A stretch of 64,000 nt of DNA, taken from positions 434,001 to 498,000 of the forward strand of contig NZ_CP016619.1 of NCBI RefSeq assembly GCF_002741015.1, written 5' to 3'. Under the pieces are notes generated by a model. It ran no database searches. It saw only the letters and a list, made by a program, of their open reading frames with translations, and was not told the DNA's origin. The position numbers and the translations under genes were made by a program. Positions within the stretch are counted from its first letter, which is position 1, and the number at the start of each line of letters is the position of its first letter. The stretch comes from Microvirga ossetica. GTDB taxonomy: Bacteria; Pseudomonadota; Alphaproteobacteria; Rhizobiales; Beijerinckiaceae. Of this stretch, positions 61,808 through 64,000 are shown one piece after another.

Positions 61808-63073
61808 CTACAGGCTGGAGATCGTCGCTTGAACCTCTCTGGACTTTGAACAGACGCGCGTGGGCGATCTGCAAGAACTAAGTGGCCTGCTTGCCGCATG
61901 CCGTGTCATGAACGCTTTGATGCGCGGAGCGATCTCCAAACGGAAGCGAGAGCCGTTGAAGACGCCATAATGCCCGACCCCCGCTTGAAGATGGTGCTCC
62001 TTCTTCCCAGGCGACAGGTTCGACGAAAGATCGAGCGCTGCAACCGTCTGGCCGCGTCCGGTGATGTCGTCCTTCTCCCCCTCGATGGTCATGACAGCAC
62101 AGCGGTGGATCGCCTTCAGGTCCACCGGTCGGCCCCGGTGCCGCATCAGCCCTCTGGGCAGCAGATGGTCGATGAACACTGTCTCCAGCGTCTGGAGGTA
62201 ATATTCGGCAGACAAGTCCATGACGGCCAGATACTCATCATAGAACTCGCGGTGCTTTTCCGCCGAGTCACCGTCGCCTTCGACGAGGTGATTGAACATC
62301 TCCCAATGGGCTGAGAAATGGCGGTCCGGGTTCATCGCCATGAATCCGCAGAGTTGCATGAACCCTGGATAGACCAGCCGTCCCCGGCCCCGGAACCGGT
62401 CTGGCACAGGGTGGATGCAGTGACGCTTGAACCAAGGGATGTCGCGTGTCTGGGCGAAGCTATTGACTGCGGTAGGGGTCTTCCGGGTGTCGATAGGTCC
62501 ACCCAGGAGTGTGACCGAGTGGGGCACCTGTGGATGCTCTTCAGCCTCCATAAGAGCTATCGCTGCCAGGACTGGCACAGCGGGTTGGCACACCGCCATC
62601 ACGTGCAGGTCTGGTCCCAGCGTCGCGAACATGCTGATGCAGTAGTCCACGTAATCCGAGAGATCGAACTGGCCCTCGGACAAAGACACCTGCTTGGCAT
62701 CATTCCAGTCGGTGATGAACACCTGATCGCTGTCGAGGAACGCCGCCACTGTGCCGCGCAGCAGCGTGGCGTTGTGGCCTGACATCGGAGCGACAATCAA
62801 CACTTTGGGCTTGCTCGATGGTGGCCCGAAGGCGATCACCCGGCAGAAGGGCTGCTGCCACACAACTCGTTCCGACGCAGGAAGGTTGAAGGTGGGTTTA
62901 GGATAAGAGCGAGTGGCCCGCTCGAACAACTCACAAGAAGCCACCAGAGCGCGACCGCCTGGAGTGTAGGTCACTGGGTTGAGAGAATGAGTGCAGGTGA
63001 GCCTTGTGAGATCGGCGATCATCCGAGCGGGGGAGAACATAAACTGCGACGCTTCATGCAACAGGTACCACAT
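61808..63073 (-). CDS. phaZ: Intracellular polyhydroxyalkanoate depolymerase (PhaZ), 421 aa
   Basis: Hydrolyses stored PHA granules to hydroxyacids. Start MWYLLHEASQFMFSPARMIA at 63073 with AAGGAACG upstream; the open frame extends 27 codons further. Family landmarks: KVLIVAPMSGHNATLLRGTV, VFITDWNDAKQVSLSEGQFD, the nucleophile cysteine in LHVMAVCQPAVPVLAAIALM, and the histidine in LQAGVGHYGVFNGSRFRLEI. Full length plus a divergent serine/arginine tail. The DUF6489 phasin-like gene at 9784 could be a functional relative but is far away. Confidence 0.88.
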   Translation of the reverse strand: MWYLLHEASQFMFSPARMIADLTRLTCTHSLNPVTYTPGGRALVASCELFERATRSYPKPTFNLPASERVVWQQPFCRVIAFGPPSSKPKVLIVAPMSGHNATLLRGTVAAFLDSDQVFITDWNDAKQVSLSEGQFDLSDYVDYCISMFATLGPDLHVMAVCQPAVPVLAAIALMEAEEHPQVPHSVTLLGGPIDTRKTPTAVNSFAQTRDIPWFKRHCIHPVPDRFRGRGRLVYPGFMQLCGFMAMNPDRHFSAHWEMFNHLVEGDGDSAEKHREFYDEYLAVMDLSAEYYLQTLETVFIDHLLPRGLMRHRGRPVDLKAIHRCAVMTIEGEKDDITGRGQTVAALDLSSNLSPGKKEHHLQAGVGHYGVFNGSRFRLEIAPRIKAFMTRHAASRPLSSCRSPTRVCSKSREVQATISSL

Positions 63074-63530
63074 GCGAACGTTCCTTGCGGTCCGTCTGCG
63101 CCCCACCGCTATTCTGAGCCGCCGATTACCGCCCCGGCACTGACGTGAATGCACGATGGTTCGGCTCAGTCTCCAGCCAATCTATCCGAACAATGGTTAA
63201 TATTTCGAACCCAAAAGTGGAATGCACCTTTGGGACAACGCGTATGGTAGTGTCCTGCTTCTCAAACTACTTGCTGTCGGCGGTGAACCGCCTATTCGGT
63301 CTGCCCTCTACTTCAGATACGACCGAGTTATCAATTTGATCCTCCCCATGGCCCAAGAGACCATCGAGCATCGCGGGATGCCGACCCTCGACAACATGTA
63401 GGGCAGTCGATGGCGACTGAGGCCGAAGGTCCAGTGGGATCAGAAGGTTCTGAGACACGGCCAGTGATGTTTCAGCATCTCACACCCCTCGCGGTGTTGC
63501 CGCTGAATTCTCAGCAGCCATGACCGGCTG
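63074..63530. other. Stretch without a confident gene
   Basis: About 455 bases upstream of phaZ. A minus frame at 63267-63458 (MSQNLLIPLDLRPQSPSTAL) lacks supporting features. It probably holds the phaZ promoter. Confidence 0.3.
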
Positions 63531-63735
63531 GGAGCGGCCCCCTTACACAAATTTCTGGCGCTGGTCATTGGGGTGCAGCGCTCCATCGTCAGCACTGTCA
63601 TGGGAGCGCTCCACAAGAGAGGGCTGATTCAGCAAAGCCGAGGAGGCATCACCGTGACAGACCGGACTGGCCTCGAAGGAGCAGCACTGCGAGTGCTACG
63701 GCAAGATACGCCGCCGCTTCGAGCGACTTCGGCGA
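63531..63735 (+). pseudogene. Third Crp/Fnr copy, C-terminal fragment
   Basis: Only the winged helix survives: PLHKFLALVIGVQRSIVSTV, MGALHKRGLIQQSRGGITVT and DRTGLEGAA. A one-base shift then places the expected ending CECYGKIRRRFERL in another frame. It is joined directly to the IS110 transposase fragment. Confidence 0.65.
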
Positions 63736-64000
63736 AGCATGTGTTCCAGGCTCATGGAGCCGATGCATCTGGGGCAGTCCTGATCCGCAAGAAGTTGCGG
63801 CGGGCTCAGGTGCTATCATTCTTTGCGACTCAGCCGCCCGGTACCGTGGCTATGGAGGCCTGCGGCAGCGCCCATCACTGGGCGCGCGAGATCGGCAAGC
63901 TCGGTCATGCCGTGCGGCTGATCCCACCGGCTTACGTGAAGCCCTTCGTCAAGCGCCAGAAGAACGATGCCGCCGATGCGCAAGCGATCTGTGAAGCGGC
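63736..64000 (+). pseudogene. IS110-family transposase, 5'-truncated (continues past window end)
   Basis: AKHVFQAHGADASGAVLIRK, KLRRAQVLSFFATQPPGTVA, the second acidic motif AMEACGSAHHWAREIGKLGH and IPPAYVKPFVKRQKNDAADA match the N-terminal RuvC-like DEDD domain of IS110 enzymes. The first ~10 residues, with the opening DxxK aspartate, are replaced by the Crp fragment. The frame is open from that fragment to the window edge. Confidence 0.75.

Overview
The window looks like accessory DNA from an alphaproteobacterium of the Methylobacteriaceae, most likely Microvirga or a close relative. The evidence is the high GC content together with small gene families typical of that group: three DUF6894 proteins, two SWIB-domain proteins, DUF1127 proteins, dodecins, two close Crp/Fnr regulators ending in a conserved CECYG motif, an EcfG-like sigma factor and a PhaZ-type polyhydroxyalkanoate depolymerase. 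This assignment is an inference; no rRNA, tRNA or replication gene is present to settle it.

Layout. 1-4.6 kb: a soluble FtsK translocase whose first 14 codons were displaced by an IS701-like element. 4.9-10 kb: mostly small conserved proteins (dodecin, DUF6894, response regulator, DUF6489). 10.2-18 kb: a mobile-element pile-up: two head-to-head truncated genes, an IS21 element with exact target duplications, a 2.6-kb serine-recombinase element nested inside its istB gene, and an IS1182 remnant. 18-31 kb: small genes, several broken (SRAP peptidase, WGR protein, DUF1127), a large SF2 helicase, SWIB, CYTH, Crp and ParA genes. 31.9-33.4 kb: an ISNCY-like element. 33.4-43 kb: a broken histidine phosphatase, DUF6894, ParB-like, SHOCT, a frameshifted PQQ sugar dehydrogenase, transglutaminase, cold-shock protein, and an IS5 element splitting a 60-aa gene. 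43.3-52.2 kb: an apparently intact catabolic regulon. 52.4-53.6 kb: IS630 and IS6 remnants plus an IS6 copy. 53.6-64 kb: Rieske fusion protein, hydrolase, SWIB, EcfG-like sigma, Crp regulator, PhaZ, and a Crp fragment fused to a truncated IS110 transposase.

The best functional unit is the divergent sugar-ABC regulon. A solute-binding protein and two permeases run rightward. Two related unknown alpha-helical-toroid-like proteins, the transport ATPase and a D-2-hydroxyacid dehydrogenase run leftward. A convergent LacI-type repressor lies next to them. The palindrome TTTGCGCAAA occurs in the divergent promoter region and again upstream of the repressor gene, which suggests one operator set including autoregulation. 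The substrate is unknown and the two toroid-like proteins have no function I recognise.

The rest is marked by decay. At least three genes carry an in-frame TAG, several carry frameshifts, and many are joined at recombination scars. Four insertions can be mapped to the base from duplicated targets or a shared core, and in each case the interrupted gene or target can be reconstructed in silico.
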